From Lichenibacterium dinghuense (GTDB lineage: Bacteria; Pseudomonadota; Alphaproteobacteria; Rhizobiales; Beijerinckiaceae): a stretch of DNA of 64,000 nucleotides. The position numbers and the translations under genes are program-made. The stretch spans positions 992,001 to 1,056,000 of the forward strand of contig NZ_JAJLMN010000001.1 of NCBI RefSeq assembly GCF_021730615.1, in the 5' to 3' direction. Of this stretch, positions 35,654 to 44,878 are shown piece after piece (positions within the stretch are counted from its first letter, which is position 1; every line of letters begins with the position of its first letter). Under the pieces are notes generated by a model. That model made no database searches. It had not been told where the DNA came from and saw only the letters and a list, made by a program, of their open reading frames with translations.

Positions 35654-36634
35654 ATGATCGACATCATCTACGCCCGGCTGTCCGACCAGCATTTCATGAC
35701 GGCGCTGCTCGCCGCGGTCGCGGCCGCGGCCACGATCCTGACGCTGGTCATGCCGCTGCTCGAGACCGACACGCTGGGCAAGCGCATGAAGCAGGTCTCG
35801 TCCGAGCGGGAGCGCATCCGGGCGCGCGAGCGCGAGAAGCTCGCCAAGGGCAGCAGCAAGCCGAACCTGCGCCCCGAGGCCAAGCCGTTCATGTCGCGCG
35901 TGGTCGAGGGCTTCAACGCGTCGAAGTGGCTCGGCACCGAGGGCGCCAAGCTGAAGCTCGCCATGGCGGGCTATCGCGGCCAGGGCGCCGAGGTCACGTT
36001 CCTGTTCTTCCGCCTGGTCGCGCCGGTCGGATTCTTCGTCTTCGCCCTGTTCTACGTGTTCGTCGTGTGGGACCCCGACATCGCCTTCGCGTTCAAGGGC
36101 GGCATCTGCCTCGCCGCCGCCTATGCCGGCATCAAGGCGCCCGAGATCTTCCTGTCCAACGCGACCGGCAAGCGGCAGAAGTCGATCCGCTCGGCCTTCC
36201 CGGACACGCTCGACCTGCTGCTGATCTGCGTCGAATCCGGCATGTCGCTGGAACACGCGGGCCGCAAGGTCGCCTCCGAGATCGGCGTGCAGTCGGTCCC
36301 CATGGCCGAGGAGATGACGCTCACCATGGCGGAGATGTCCTACCTGCCGGACCGCCGCGTCGCCTTCGAGAACTTCGCGAAGCGGACCGGGCTGGAGCTC
36401 GTCCGCTCGCTGTCGACCGTGCTGATCCAGTCCGAGAAATACGGCACCCCGCTCGGCGCGGCGCTCCGCGTGCTGTCGCAGGAGGGCCGCGACAGCCGCA
36501 TGATGGAGGCGGAGAAGAAGGCGGCCTCGCTGCCGCCCAAGCTCACCGTGCCGATGATCCTGTTCTTTCTGCCGGTGCTGTTCGTGATCATCGGCACGCC
36601 GGCCGCGATCCAGATCATGAACGCCACGAAGTGA
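35654..36634 (+). CDS. tadC: Tad pilus inner-membrane protein TadC
   Basis: 326 residues. GspF domain with IRSAFPDTLDLLLICVESGM, SLEHAGRKVASEIG and STVLIQSEKYGTPLGAALRV; TM helices at about residues 10-35, 115-165 and 295-320. It completes the CpaF-TadB-TadC engine. Genes for the prepilin, secretin and CpaE localiser are not in this window. Confidence 0.94.
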   Translation: MIDIIYARLSDQHFMTALLAAVAAAATILTLVMPLLETDTLGKRMKQVSSERERIRAREREKLAKGSSKPNLRPEAKPFMSRVVEGFNASKWLGTEGAKLKLAMAGYRGQGAEVTFLFFRLVAPVGFFVFALFYVFVVWDPDIAFAFKGGICLAAAYAGIKAPEIFLSNATGKRQKSIRSAFPDTLDLLLICVESGMSLEHAGRKVASEIGVQSVPMAEEMTLTMAEMSYLPDRRVAFENFAKRTGLELVRSLSTVLIQSEKYGTPLGAALRVLSQEGRDSRMMEAEKKAASLPPKLTVPMILFFLPVLFVIIGTPAAIQIMNATK

Positions 36635-36651
36635 GGCGGCGTCGGGCCGCC
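36635..36651 (+). terminator. possible hairpin after tadC
   Basis: GGCGGC-GTCGG-GCCGCC begins on the base after the tadC stop. It has no T-tract, so it is a weak candidate for transcript-end stabilisation or factor-dependent termination. Confidence 0.3.
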
Positions 36652-36686
36652 GAGGCCGGGGCAAGGGCCACCGAGCCGCCCGCGGT

Positions 36687-37139
36687 TCAGGGCTCCGTCG
36701 ACCCGTCCGGGGCGGGGGGATAGGCCGCCGGGAAGGTCACGGTGCCCCGGCCGTAGGGGAAGCGCGCCCGCTGCAGGGGATCCGGGCCGGTGAAGATCAG
36801 CCGGGTCCGGAAGGCCACCGGGCTCGCCGCGACGAGGTAGGCCCGCATGCCGGGGCGGTCCGGCACGAACCAGGCTTCCGTGAGGTAGCGCGCGTCCGAC
36901 CGCACCCACCGGGGCAAGGGCAGTCTCCACCGCTGGGCGAGGTGTTCGCCCACGCCGCCCAGGAAGGCGTCGGCGCGCGCGTCGGCGAGCAGGCCGGGGT
37001 CGGCCGCGATCATGCCGGCCTGTAGGTCCTCACGGCCGTCGCGGGCGTAGAAGGCGTCGAGGAACTCCCGCAGGTGATGGTCCCAGTCGCCGTCCGCCGC
37101 GGCGCGCCCCGTCACCTCCGTCAGGGTGTCCGGACGCAT
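36687..37139 (-). CDS. hypothetical protein paired with a nucleotidyltransferase-like gene
   Basis: 150 residues, ATG 37139. No family recognised. The protein is mixed alpha/beta with conserved-looking WDHHLREFLDAFYAR, LAQRWRLPLPRWV, YLTEAWFVPDRPGMRAYL and SPVAFRTRLIFTGPDPLQRA. It starts 6 nt after the stop of the nucleotidyltransferase-like gene, so they are co-transcribed. The pairing, small size and slightly lower GC resemble toxin-antitoxin-like modules of the DUF6036/AbiEii type, but which partner would be the toxin is unknown. Confidence 0.6.
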   Translation of the reverse strand: MRPDTLTEVTGRAAADGDWDHHLREFLDAFYARDGREDLQAGMIAADPGLLADARADAFLGGVGEHLAQRWRLPLPRWVRSDARYLTEAWFVPDRPGMRAYLVAASPVAFRTRLIFTGPDPLQRARFPYGRGTVTFPAAYPPAPDGSTEP

Positions 37140-37145
37140 GCGGGC

Positions 37146-37703
37146 TCACGCCAGAACGGAGGCGAACGACGCCAGCAGCTCCGCCGCCGGCTGCTCGCCG
37201 TGGATCGACGCGTAGAGACGCTGGAGGGCCTCGACATCGCCGATCCGCAGTTCCCGCGCCAGCATCCTCGCGTCGTCCATGTCCCTGTCGCCCCGGTCCA
37301 GGTTCGAGAGCGCCATGAGCTTCATCGCGCGGAGATAGTGCGGCTTGGCGACCAGGACGCGCAGCCCCGGCACGCCGATGTCGGGGTAGACGCCCGACAG
37401 GTCGAACAGAGCGTCGTCTTCGACAAGGGGCGTGAACATGCCGACAGCGTCGTTGATCCAGTCGTCGGGCAGGCCCATCAGCGCCGCGACGCGCGCGGCC
37501 GAGGGCGCCAGGAGGCGCTCGTCGGACCCGGGCCGCAGGACGGCATCGACCCCCTCGGTCCCTTTTCGCCAGATGTAGTGCAGCATGATGGCGCTGCCGC
37601 CATAGACGGCGAGCTCCAGGAACACTCCCCGCGATGCGAGGTCGCGACCGAGATGGCCGAAGGCCTCGACGAGCCGTCCGCCATCGAATGCCGCTCGTGC
37701 CAT
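37146..37703 (-). CDS. DUF6036-like nucleotidyltransferase-fold protein
   Basis: About 185 residues if started at ATG 37703; the frame is open to 37778. LAVYGGSAIMLHYIWRKG followed by TEGVDAVLR is the Gly-Gly-Ser helix plus metal-site strand of the MNT/AbiEii-like nucleotidyltransferase fold. The usual motif here is hDhD; the first Asp reads as Gly (E-G-V-D), so catalysis may be impaired or use the preceding Glu. The middle part, VLVAKPHYLRAMKLMALSNL and DRDMDDARMLAREL, matches the C-terminal helices of this family. It is the first gene of a two-gene unit with 36687-37139. Confidence 0.68.
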   Translation of the reverse strand: MARAAFDGGRLVEAFGHLGRDLASRGVFLELAVYGGSAIMLHYIWRKGTEGVDAVLRPGSDERLLAPSAARVAALMGLPDDWINDAVGMFTPLVEDDALFDLSGVYPDIGVPGLRVLVAKPHYLRAMKLMALSNLDRGDRDMDDARMLARELRIGDVEALQRLYASIHGEQPAAELLASFASVLA

Positions 37704-37844
37704 CTCTGCGCGACCGCCCGGGAGGAACCGACGCCGGGCGGCCGAATGCCGGCCTCGCCCCGCGCCCGCCGTTAGCACGCGGGCCCGGCCCCGTCACGGA
37801 GGCCGAGCCGCCCGGTCCGGCCGGACGCGGGGGTCAGGGCCGCG

Positions 37845-39257
<1,413 letters not shown>

Positions 39258-39495
39258 GGAACGGCGGCCTTTCGGACGGATGCGCGCGGCGCTGGTGCGA
39301 CGCCGTGTAGCCGTTCGGCGCCGCGCGATCCAGCCGCGGGGCCGAACACCGGACGAGGTCCCGGTCGGCGGCGGTTAACGCTGATCTCCATCGACCGTGG
39401 CACCGCCGCGGCGGAGCGGTTTCCGGACGGCGGATCGCGCTATCATCCGCGCGGGGCCGAAGGACCCACACCGACCGCGACCAGGGAGCGCCACG

Positions 39496-39963
39496 TTGCC
39501 AGCCACCGCCATCGTCCACGGGCACACGGCCGTCGAGCTGAAGCCGGCGCCGATCCGGCCGGAATGGATCGAGGCGGGCGACCCGGTGGCGCGCAACGCC
39601 GTGCTGTCGCGCAGCGCCGACGGCATGGCCACCACCATGGTCTGGGCCTGCACGCCGGGCGTCTTCACCTGGCGCTACCACATCGACGAGACGATCCACC
39701 TGCTCGAAGGCTCGGTGGTGATGGAGGACGGCGCCGCCCCGCCGCGCCGCCTCGGCCCCGGCGATGTGGTGTTCTTCCCCGCCGGCGCCGCCGTGCGCTG
39801 GACGGTGGAGACGCCCGTGCGCAAGCTCGCCTTCTTTCGCCGCCAGATCCCGATGCCGCTCGGCCTCGTCACCCGCGCGGGGCGCGACGCCAAGGATCGC
39901 CTGAAGGCGCGCCGGGCGGGGCGCCCCCCGGCCGAGCCGGCCCTTCACCGCGCCGGAGCGTGA
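39496..39963 (+). CDS. cupin-domain protein (DUF861-like)
   Basis: 155 residues from TTG 39496; GGGAG lies about 7 nt upstream, whereas the in-frame upstream extension has no site. A single small beta-barrel: WRYHIDETIHLLEGSVVM is cupin motif 1 with metal-type His/Glu residues, and LGPGDVVFFPAGAAVRWTVE is motif 2. DUF861 (Cupin_3) members include ureidoglycolate- and ethanolamine-related proteins, but this one has no diagnostic neighbour. The C-terminus is a basic Arg/Ala tail. An IS3 remnant follows at once. Confidence 0.8.
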   Translation: MPATAIVHGHTAVELKPAPIRPEWIEAGDPVARNAVLSRSADGMATTMVWACTPGVFTWRYHIDETIHLLEGSVVMEDGAAPPRRLGPGDVVFFPAGAAVRWTVETPVRKLAFFRRQIPMPLGLVTRAGRDAKDRLKARRAGRPPAEPALHRAGA

Positions 39964-39965
39964 GG

Positions 39966-40456
39966 AAGCCTCAGCCGGCTGAGTGTTTGGCCGGACCGCT
40001 CGGGGATTCCCCAAGGCCGGTTGAGCTGGAATACCGCCGCCATCGGCGTGGCCTCAGGCGCGGCATAGCAGGCCGCTTCGGCTTGGGCCGTCGGGATGTC
40101 GCCGATCGGATCGAGCGATCGGCGGTGGCTGGTCCAGTCGCCCCACCGGAGCGTGGCATCAGCGACGGCCTCGAACGGCCGGCTTGGCCCGCACCGGGGG
40201 ATCACCTCGGCTTTGAACAGGCCGCCGACGGCTCCCGTGAGGGCGTCGCTTCAGCTGTCGCCTGCACCACCGAATGAGCGATCACTGTCTCGACGATGCA
40301 GGGTGTTGCCCTCTCCGACAGGCCGCCGGTCGTGCAGGGACTGCTCTGACGCGTCCAGCACGAAGCCGGCTTGGGCCGAGTGGCAAGCGCCGCAGCCGAC
40401 GACGCGGCGGGCGAACACATCGATGACGAGGGCCAGGTAGCAGGCCGAGGCGCTCC
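39966..40456 (-). pseudogene. decayed IS3-family transposase (OrfB C-terminal half)
   Basis: Read on the minus strand, the remnant starts inside the integrase core (CYLALVIDVFARRVVG, FVLDASEQSLHDRRPVGEGN), jumps over a deleted part of the catalytic domain with an in-frame stop, then resumes with DALTGAVGGLFKAEVI, FEAVADATLRWGDWTSHRRS and DPIGDIPTAQAEAACYA, the usual IS3 (IS51-like) C-terminus. Upstream orfA and the left end are gone, so it is immobile. This and the flanking 40457-40681 account for the 718 bases without an intact gene; in the latter nothing else was recognised. Confidence 0.8.
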
Positions 40457-40681
40457 TCGCGGAGGCACCGGCCTCGACGCCCTCAGTTGCCCGTCACTCC
40501 ACCCGCTCCCGGAGGGGCAGGGTCGCGTCGAGACGGGCACCGCTCGGCCGGTGCGGCAGCCATGCGGGGTTCCGGCCTTCCATCCCTGGCACTCTTCGAC
40601 GACCCGTGCGCGCCCTCCAAGGCGAACGGCCCGACCTGCCGCACCCGCCGGGTGGCCGCAACGACGGGGCGCCGTGCGGCG

Positions 40682-41404
40682 TCAGGCGGCCTCGCGCAGC
40701 GCCGGCGCCTCGCGGCCCAGCGCGAAGTCGAGCGCCGCGGCGGCGTGGATGGCGGTCGAGTCGAAGCCGGGCAGCGGCAGGCCCGCGGGGTCGAGCAGCA
40801 GGCAGATCTCCGTGCAGCCCAGGATCACGCTGTCGGCGCCCCGCGCCGCGCCGCGGCGGATCGCCTCGATCAGCCGGGCGCGGGACGCGTCGCGCACGAT
40901 GCCCTGGCACAGTTCGTCGAAGATGATCCCGTGCACCAGCGCGCGGTCCTCGGCCTCCGGGATCACGGGGTCGACGCCGGCCGCGCCGGCGAGGCGCGCC
41001 GCGTAGAAGCCGTGCTCCATCGTGTAGCGGGTGGCGAGCAGCAGCGGGCGGCGGCAACCGGCCCCGGCCACGGCGCGGCCGGTCTCGGCCACGATGTCGA
41101 TCAGCGGCACGGGGGCGGCGCGCTCCACCGCCGCCGACACGAGGTGCATCGTGTTGGTGCAGATGAGCAGGCAGTCGGCGCCCGCGCGGGCGAGGCCGGC
41201 GCCGGCGGAGGCGAGCATCGCCCCGGCCTCGTCCCAGCGGCCCGCCTTCTGCAGCCGCACGACGGCCTCGAAGTCGAGCGAGTGGAGCAGCACGTCGGCC
41301 GAATGCAGGGCGCCGCGGCGGGCCCGGACGCCCTCGTTGAGCAGGCGGTAGTAGACCAGGGTGCTTTCCCAGGACATGCCGCCGATGAGGCCGATCGTCT
41401 TCAC
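40682..41404 (-). CDS. aspartate/glutamate racemase-family protein
   Basis: 240 residues from GTG 41404; AAGGAG 9 nt upstream and the N-terminus KTIGLIGGMSWEST fix the start. The two catalytic Cys are Cys82 in LLICTNTMH and Cys197 in VILGCTEICLL, as in cofactor-independent Asp/Glu racemases (YgeA type). Both are present, so racemase activity is plausible; the amino acid is not determined. It is divergent from an Lrp/AsnC regulator 165 nt away, a typical regulator-target arrangement. Confidence 0.9.
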   Translation of the reverse strand: MKTIGLIGGMSWESTLVYYRLLNEGVRARRGALHSADVLLHSLDFEAVVRLQKAGRWDEAGAMLASAGAGLARAGADCLLICTNTMHLVSAAVERAAPVPLIDIVAETGRAVAGAGCRRPLLLATRYTMEHGFYAARLAGAAGVDPVIPEAEDRALVHGIIFDELCQGIVRDASRARLIEAIRRGAARGADSVILGCTEICLLLDPAGLPLPGFDSTAIHAAAALDFALGREAPALREAA

Positions 41405-41569
41405 GCTGCGCGCTCCTTCTTCCGAACCTGCCGCCATCATGGCGTGGGGTAGCGACAAAGGGCGCGCGTCGTCGCGGGCCGCTGCCCGAAATCCTGCAAG
41501 ATCCCGGCGCCGAACCGGGGCGGGACGCTCCTCGCTTGCGTGGACCTCCGCGCCGCCGCAAAAGGCGGC

Positions 41570-42031
41570 ATGCTCGACGACCGCGACCGCAAGCTCCTCA
41601 CCCTGATCCAGCGCGACGCCGACCTGTCGGTGACGGACCTCGCCGAGCGGGTGGCGCTGAGCGTGTCGGCCTGCTCGCGGCGGATCGCGCGGCTGCGCGA
41701 GAGCGGCTACGTCGCCCGGCAGGTGGCGATCCTCGACCGGCGCGCCATGCGGGTGCCCACCACCGTCTTCGTGATGCTGCGCACGACGCGCCACGCCGCC
41801 GACTGGCTCGACGCCTTCCGCCGCGCCGTGGCCGACATCCCCGAGATCGTCGAGGTGCACCGGCTGACCGGCCACTACGACTACGTGCTAAAGGTGGTGC
41901 TGCCCAACGTCGAGCATTATGACCAGGTCTACAAAGACCTCGTCGGGCGCGTGGAACTGTTCGACGTGTCGGCGTCGATCTCTATGGAGACGCTGAAGGA
42001 CGACACGGCGCTGCCGACCGGCTTCGCGTGA
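41570..42031 (+). CDS. Lrp/AsnC-family transcriptional regulator
   Basis: 153 residues from ATG 41570. An N-terminal HTH (LDDRDRKLLTLIQRDADLSV, VALSVSACSRRIARLRESG) is followed by the RAM ligand-binding domain (VPTTVFVMLRTTRHAADWL, IVEVHRLTGHYDYVLKVVL). It most likely senses an amino acid and controls the divergent racemase gene and itself; that target is inference from position. Confidence 0.92.
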   Translation: MLDDRDRKLLTLIQRDADLSVTDLAERVALSVSACSRRIARLRESGYVARQVAILDRRAMRVPTTVFVMLRTTRHAADWLDAFRRAVADIPEIVEVHRLTGHYDYVLKVVLPNVEHYDQVYKDLVGRVELFDVSASISMETLKDDTALPTGFA

Positions 42032-42074
42032 CATCCGCGCCGGTCCACGCCCTCCGCCGCATCCCCATCGCCGC

Positions 42075-42455
42075 TCACCCGACGAGGTTGCTGATCTCGA
42101 TCAGGTTGCCGTCGTGGTCCCGCACGTAGACTGACAGCAATCGGCCGGTCGCGCCTGTGCGGCTAACCGGCCCCTCGATCACCGGCACGTCGCAGCGCGC
42201 GAGGTGGGTCAGAACGTCGGAGATCGGCGTCGCGGTGAGGAAGCACAGGTCGCCGGAGCCCGGCGTCGGGCGCTCCGCCTTGGGCTCGAAGGTGTTGTCC
42301 TTCTGGTGGAGGTTGATCTTCTGCGCGCCGAAGCGCAGCGCGTGGCGGCCTTCGAACTCGACGTGCTCCATGCCGAGCACGGCCTCGTAGAACACGCAGG
42401 CCCGCTCGATGTCCGCGACCGTGAGGACCAGGTGGTCCAGGCTGTCGACCTTCAT
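42075..42455 (-). CDS. VOC-family (glyoxalase/bleomycin-resistance fold) protein
   Basis: 126 residues from ATG 42455. The paired beta-alpha-beta modules begin with SLDHLVLTVADIERACVFYE (metal-type His8) and end with SVYVRDHDGNLIEISNLV (late Glu). NLHQKDNTFEPKAERPTPGS is characteristic of the virulence protein/glyoxalase subgroup annotated in many proteobacteria. Substrate unknown. It is divergent from the second VOC gene at 42523. Confidence 0.85.
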   Translation of the reverse strand: MKVDSLDHLVLTVADIERACVFYEAVLGMEHVEFEGRHALRFGAQKINLHQKDNTFEPKAERPTPGSGDLCFLTATPISDVLTHLARCDVPVIEGPVSRTGATGRLLSVYVRDHDGNLIEISNLVG

Positions 42456-42522
42456 GCTACCCTCCGCCGCCCGGCGGATCCGGGCGGCACGGCAACGCGC
42501 GAGCGCGCGAAGAGGTGACGGC

Positions 42523-42914
42523 ATGGCCCGGCGGATCGCCCTCGCGACGCTCCTGGTGCGCGACTACGACGAGGCGCTGGCCTTCTTCGTCGGCGCGCTC
42601 GGCTTCGCGGTCGCGGACGACAAGCCGCTCGACGGCGCCGGCCGGCGCTGGGTGACGGCGGTGCCGCCGGGCGGGGGGCCGGGCTGCTGCTGGCGCGGGC
42701 CGAGGGCGAGGAGCAGCGCGCCGCCGTGGGCCGGCAGGCGGCCGGGCGCGTGGCCTTCTTCCTCCACACGGACGACTTCGCGCGCGACCACGCGGCCTTT
42801 CTCGCCGCGGGCGTCCGTTTCACGGAGGCCCCGCGGCGCGAACCCTACGGCACGGTCGCGGTCTTCGCCGACCTCTACGGGAACCTGTGGGACATGATCG
42901 AGCCGCGGGCGTGA
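42523..42914 (+). pseudogene. VOC-family protein with a frameshift
   Basis: From ATG 42523 the frame reads MARRIALATLLVRDYDEA and GFAVADDKPLDGAGRRWVTA, a normal VOC start. After VPPGGGPG it runs into nonsense, while another frame resumes with LLLARAEGEEQRAAVGRQAA, VAFFLHTDDFARDHAAFLAA and FADLYGNLWDMIE, a normal VOC end at 42914. The switch falls in a G-rich run near 42668-42685; adding one G restores a continuous protein of about 130 residues. Either a real one-base deletion or a sequencing error in the homopolymer. Confidence 0.8.
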
Positions 42915-43026
42915 AGCCGTCCGGGCTGGACGCGCGGCCGTCGGCGCGCGATGTCCCCGGCAGACCGCATCCGGAGAGCACCGTGACCCCGAGCCGACCC
43001 GTCCCGTTTCGCGCGGAGCCGCGACC

Positions 43027-43923
43027 GTGAGCCCCGGCTACCTGCCCTTCGCCGGCGCGCTCGATCTGCCGGCCTTCTTCTGCGACAACTGCGGCTTCTG
43101 GCAGCGCCACTTCGAGGTGCCGCCCTCCTGCCCGCTGTGCCTCGACGCGCGCCACGTGGTGCCCCAGACCGGCTGGAGCTTCCGCACCCTGGCCGAGGCG
43201 CAGTCGCTCTATCCCTGCCACTGGGAGAAGCTGGAGCCCGGCCTGTGGCGCTTCTGGAACGAGCCGGTGAGCGGCATCGGCTCGATGAGCTACCTGGTCG
43301 AGAGCCCGGGCGGCAACCTGATGTTCGAGGGCTGCGCGGCCTTCAGCGACGCGGCCCTCGACTTCATCGCGGGCCGCGGCGGCGTGCAGGTTCTGTCGGC
43401 CTCGCACCCGCACAGCTACGGCGCGCTGTGGCAGATCCAGGACCGATTCGACCCCGAGCTGGCGCTGCACCCCGGCGACCTCGCCTGGTCGGCCGCGGTC
43501 TGCGTCACCTGGCCCTTCGACGACTTTCTGGAGCCCCTGCCCGGCCTGGAGCTGCACCTCACGGCCGGCCACTTCGACGGGCATACCGTGCTGTACGACC
43601 GGGCGCGCAGGATCCTGTTCTGCGGCGACGCGCTGAAGTTCGAGCTCGACCCCGCGGACCGGCGCCGCGCCACGACCATCTCGGCCCACAAGGCCTTCGT
43701 GCGGGGCGTGCCGCTCACCCCGAAGGAGCTCCGGCGCTACCGCGACGTCTTCGGAGCCCTCGACTTCGCCTCGACCTTCACGCCCTTCGAGCAGGTGGTG
43801 AACAGCGGCCGCGGCGAAGCGCTGGCCTTGATCGACGACATGCTGGCGACGCGGTCCCACGCGCGGCCGGTGCCGCTGGAGGAGGTGACGCCGCGGGCGG
43901 TGACGGGTCTCGGGCGGGCGTAG
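43027..43923 (+). CDS. MBL-fold protein with N-terminal rubredoxin-like zinc ribbon
   Basis: 298 residues from GTG 43027 (GGAG 8 nt upstream). Residues 15-40 hold two Cys pairs (Cys19/22 and Cys35/38). The rest is a metallo-beta-lactamase-like fold: VLSASHPHSYGALWQ in place of the HxHxDH motif, LTAGHFDGHTVLYD and ILFCGDALKFE. The first metal motif keeps only the first His pair (HPH), so the active site is partly degenerate. Fusions of a rubredoxin-type ribbon to an MBL domain recall redox flavodiiron-type proteins, but there is no flavodoxin domain. Function unknown. Confidence 0.75.
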   Translation: MSPGYLPFAGALDLPAFFCDNCGFWQRHFEVPPSCPLCLDARHVVPQTGWSFRTLAEAQSLYPCHWEKLEPGLWRFWNEPVSGIGSMSYLVESPGGNLMFEGCAAFSDAALDFIAGRGGVQVLSASHPHSYGALWQIQDRFDPELALHPGDLAWSAAVCVTWPFDDFLEPLPGLELHLTAGHFDGHTVLYDRARRILFCGDALKFELDPADRRRATTISAHKAFVRGVPLTPKELRRYRDVFGALDFASTFTPFEQVVNSGRGEALALIDDMLATRSHARPVPLEEVTPRAVTGLGRA

Positions 43924-43969
43924 CGACGACCGCCGTGCGCGCCCTCCTCCCCGGAAGCGATCAGGGGGC

Positions 43970-44878
43970 TCATCCCCTCAGGATCGCCACGGTGATGTTG
44001 TCGCGCCCGCCCATGCCGTTCGCCTCGGCGACGAGGCGGCGGCACACCAGCGCCGCGTCGGCGCCCCCCGCGGCCGCGTCGGCGTGGGCCTCGCCGAGCG
44101 CGCCCTCGTGGTCGTGGTAGTTCCACAGACCGTCGGTGCAGAGCAGGAGCGACGATCCGGCCGGCAGCTCCGCCGACAGCGCGTGCACCTCCAGCTCGTC
44201 GAGCGGCATGCCGAGGCACTGGGTGATGGCGTGGGCGCGGGGGTCGCGGGCCGCGGCCTCGCGGCCGAGGACGCCGCGCGCCACCGCGTCCCAGGCCCAC
44301 GAATCGTCGTGGGTGAGGAGCGTCTCGTCCGCGCCCGCGAGCCGGTAGGCGCGGCTGTCGCCCACCCAGGCGATCCCGGCCACGCCGTCCCGCACCACGG
44401 CCAGCACCACCGTGGTCTCGGGCGGGTCGAGGTCCGGGTCGACGCCGAGGCGCGGCACCCCGAGCACCGCCGCGGCCGCCGCCTCGACGCAGCGCCGCGC
44501 TTCCCCCATCACCGAGACGGCGCCGTCCGGCCCCGCCGCGAAGCGCTCCAGCGCCGCCGCGACGGCCGCGGCGGAGGCGCCCTCGGCGTTGTCGGCCGAG
44601 GACACGCCGTCCGCCACGCAGAGCAGCACGGCGCCGTCCGGCCGCCGCGCCACCGCGCCGGCGTCCTGGTTGACGGGGTGGCGCCGGCCGCGGTCGCTCG
44701 CCATGGCGAGGCGCGCGTCGATCGCCTCCTCGCAGGCGGCGGCGGGCGGCCCCGCCGGGTTCTCGGCCGGCGCGGGCGCGGCCAGGGACGCGCCGCAGCT
44801 CTCGCAGAAGCGCGCGGCCGGGTCGTCGGCCGGCTCTCCGCAGGCGGGGCAGCGCGGCGGGCTCGAAACCGCGCTCAC
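43970..44878 (-). CDS. PP2C-family Ser/Thr phosphatase with N-terminal zinc ribbon
   Basis: 302 residues from GTG 44878, which overlaps the kinase stop (GTGA). Residues 10-28 are a CxxC...CxxC ribbon (Cys10, 13, 25, 28). The PP2C domain has SDRGRRHPVNQDAGAV and VLLCVADGVSSADNAEG for the metal site, IAWVGDSRAYRLAG, LLLCTDGLWNYHDHEG and a final GRDNITVAILRG with its metal Asp. It should dephosphorylate Ser/Thr targets, most naturally the products of the kinase encoded next to it. Last gene of the seven-gene operon. Confidence 0.92.
   Translation of the reverse strand: MSAVSSPPRCPACGEPADDPAARFCESCGASLAAPAPAENPAGPPAAACEEAIDARLAMASDRGRRHPVNQDAGAVARRPDGAVLLCVADGVSSADNAEGASAAAVAAALERFAAGPDGAVSVMGEARRCVEAAAAAVLGVPRLGVDPDLDPPETTVVLAVVRDGVAGIAWVGDSRAYRLAGADETLLTHDDSWAWDAVARGVLGREAAARDPRAHAITQCLGMPLDELEVHALSAELPAGSSLLLCTDGLWNYHDHEGALGEAHADAAAGGADAALVCRRLVAEANGMGGRDNITVAILRG

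Noticed and set aside
39966-40681. An active IS3 element
   Set aside because: Only the end of OrfB remains, with an internal deletion and a stop; OrfA and the other terminus are missing.
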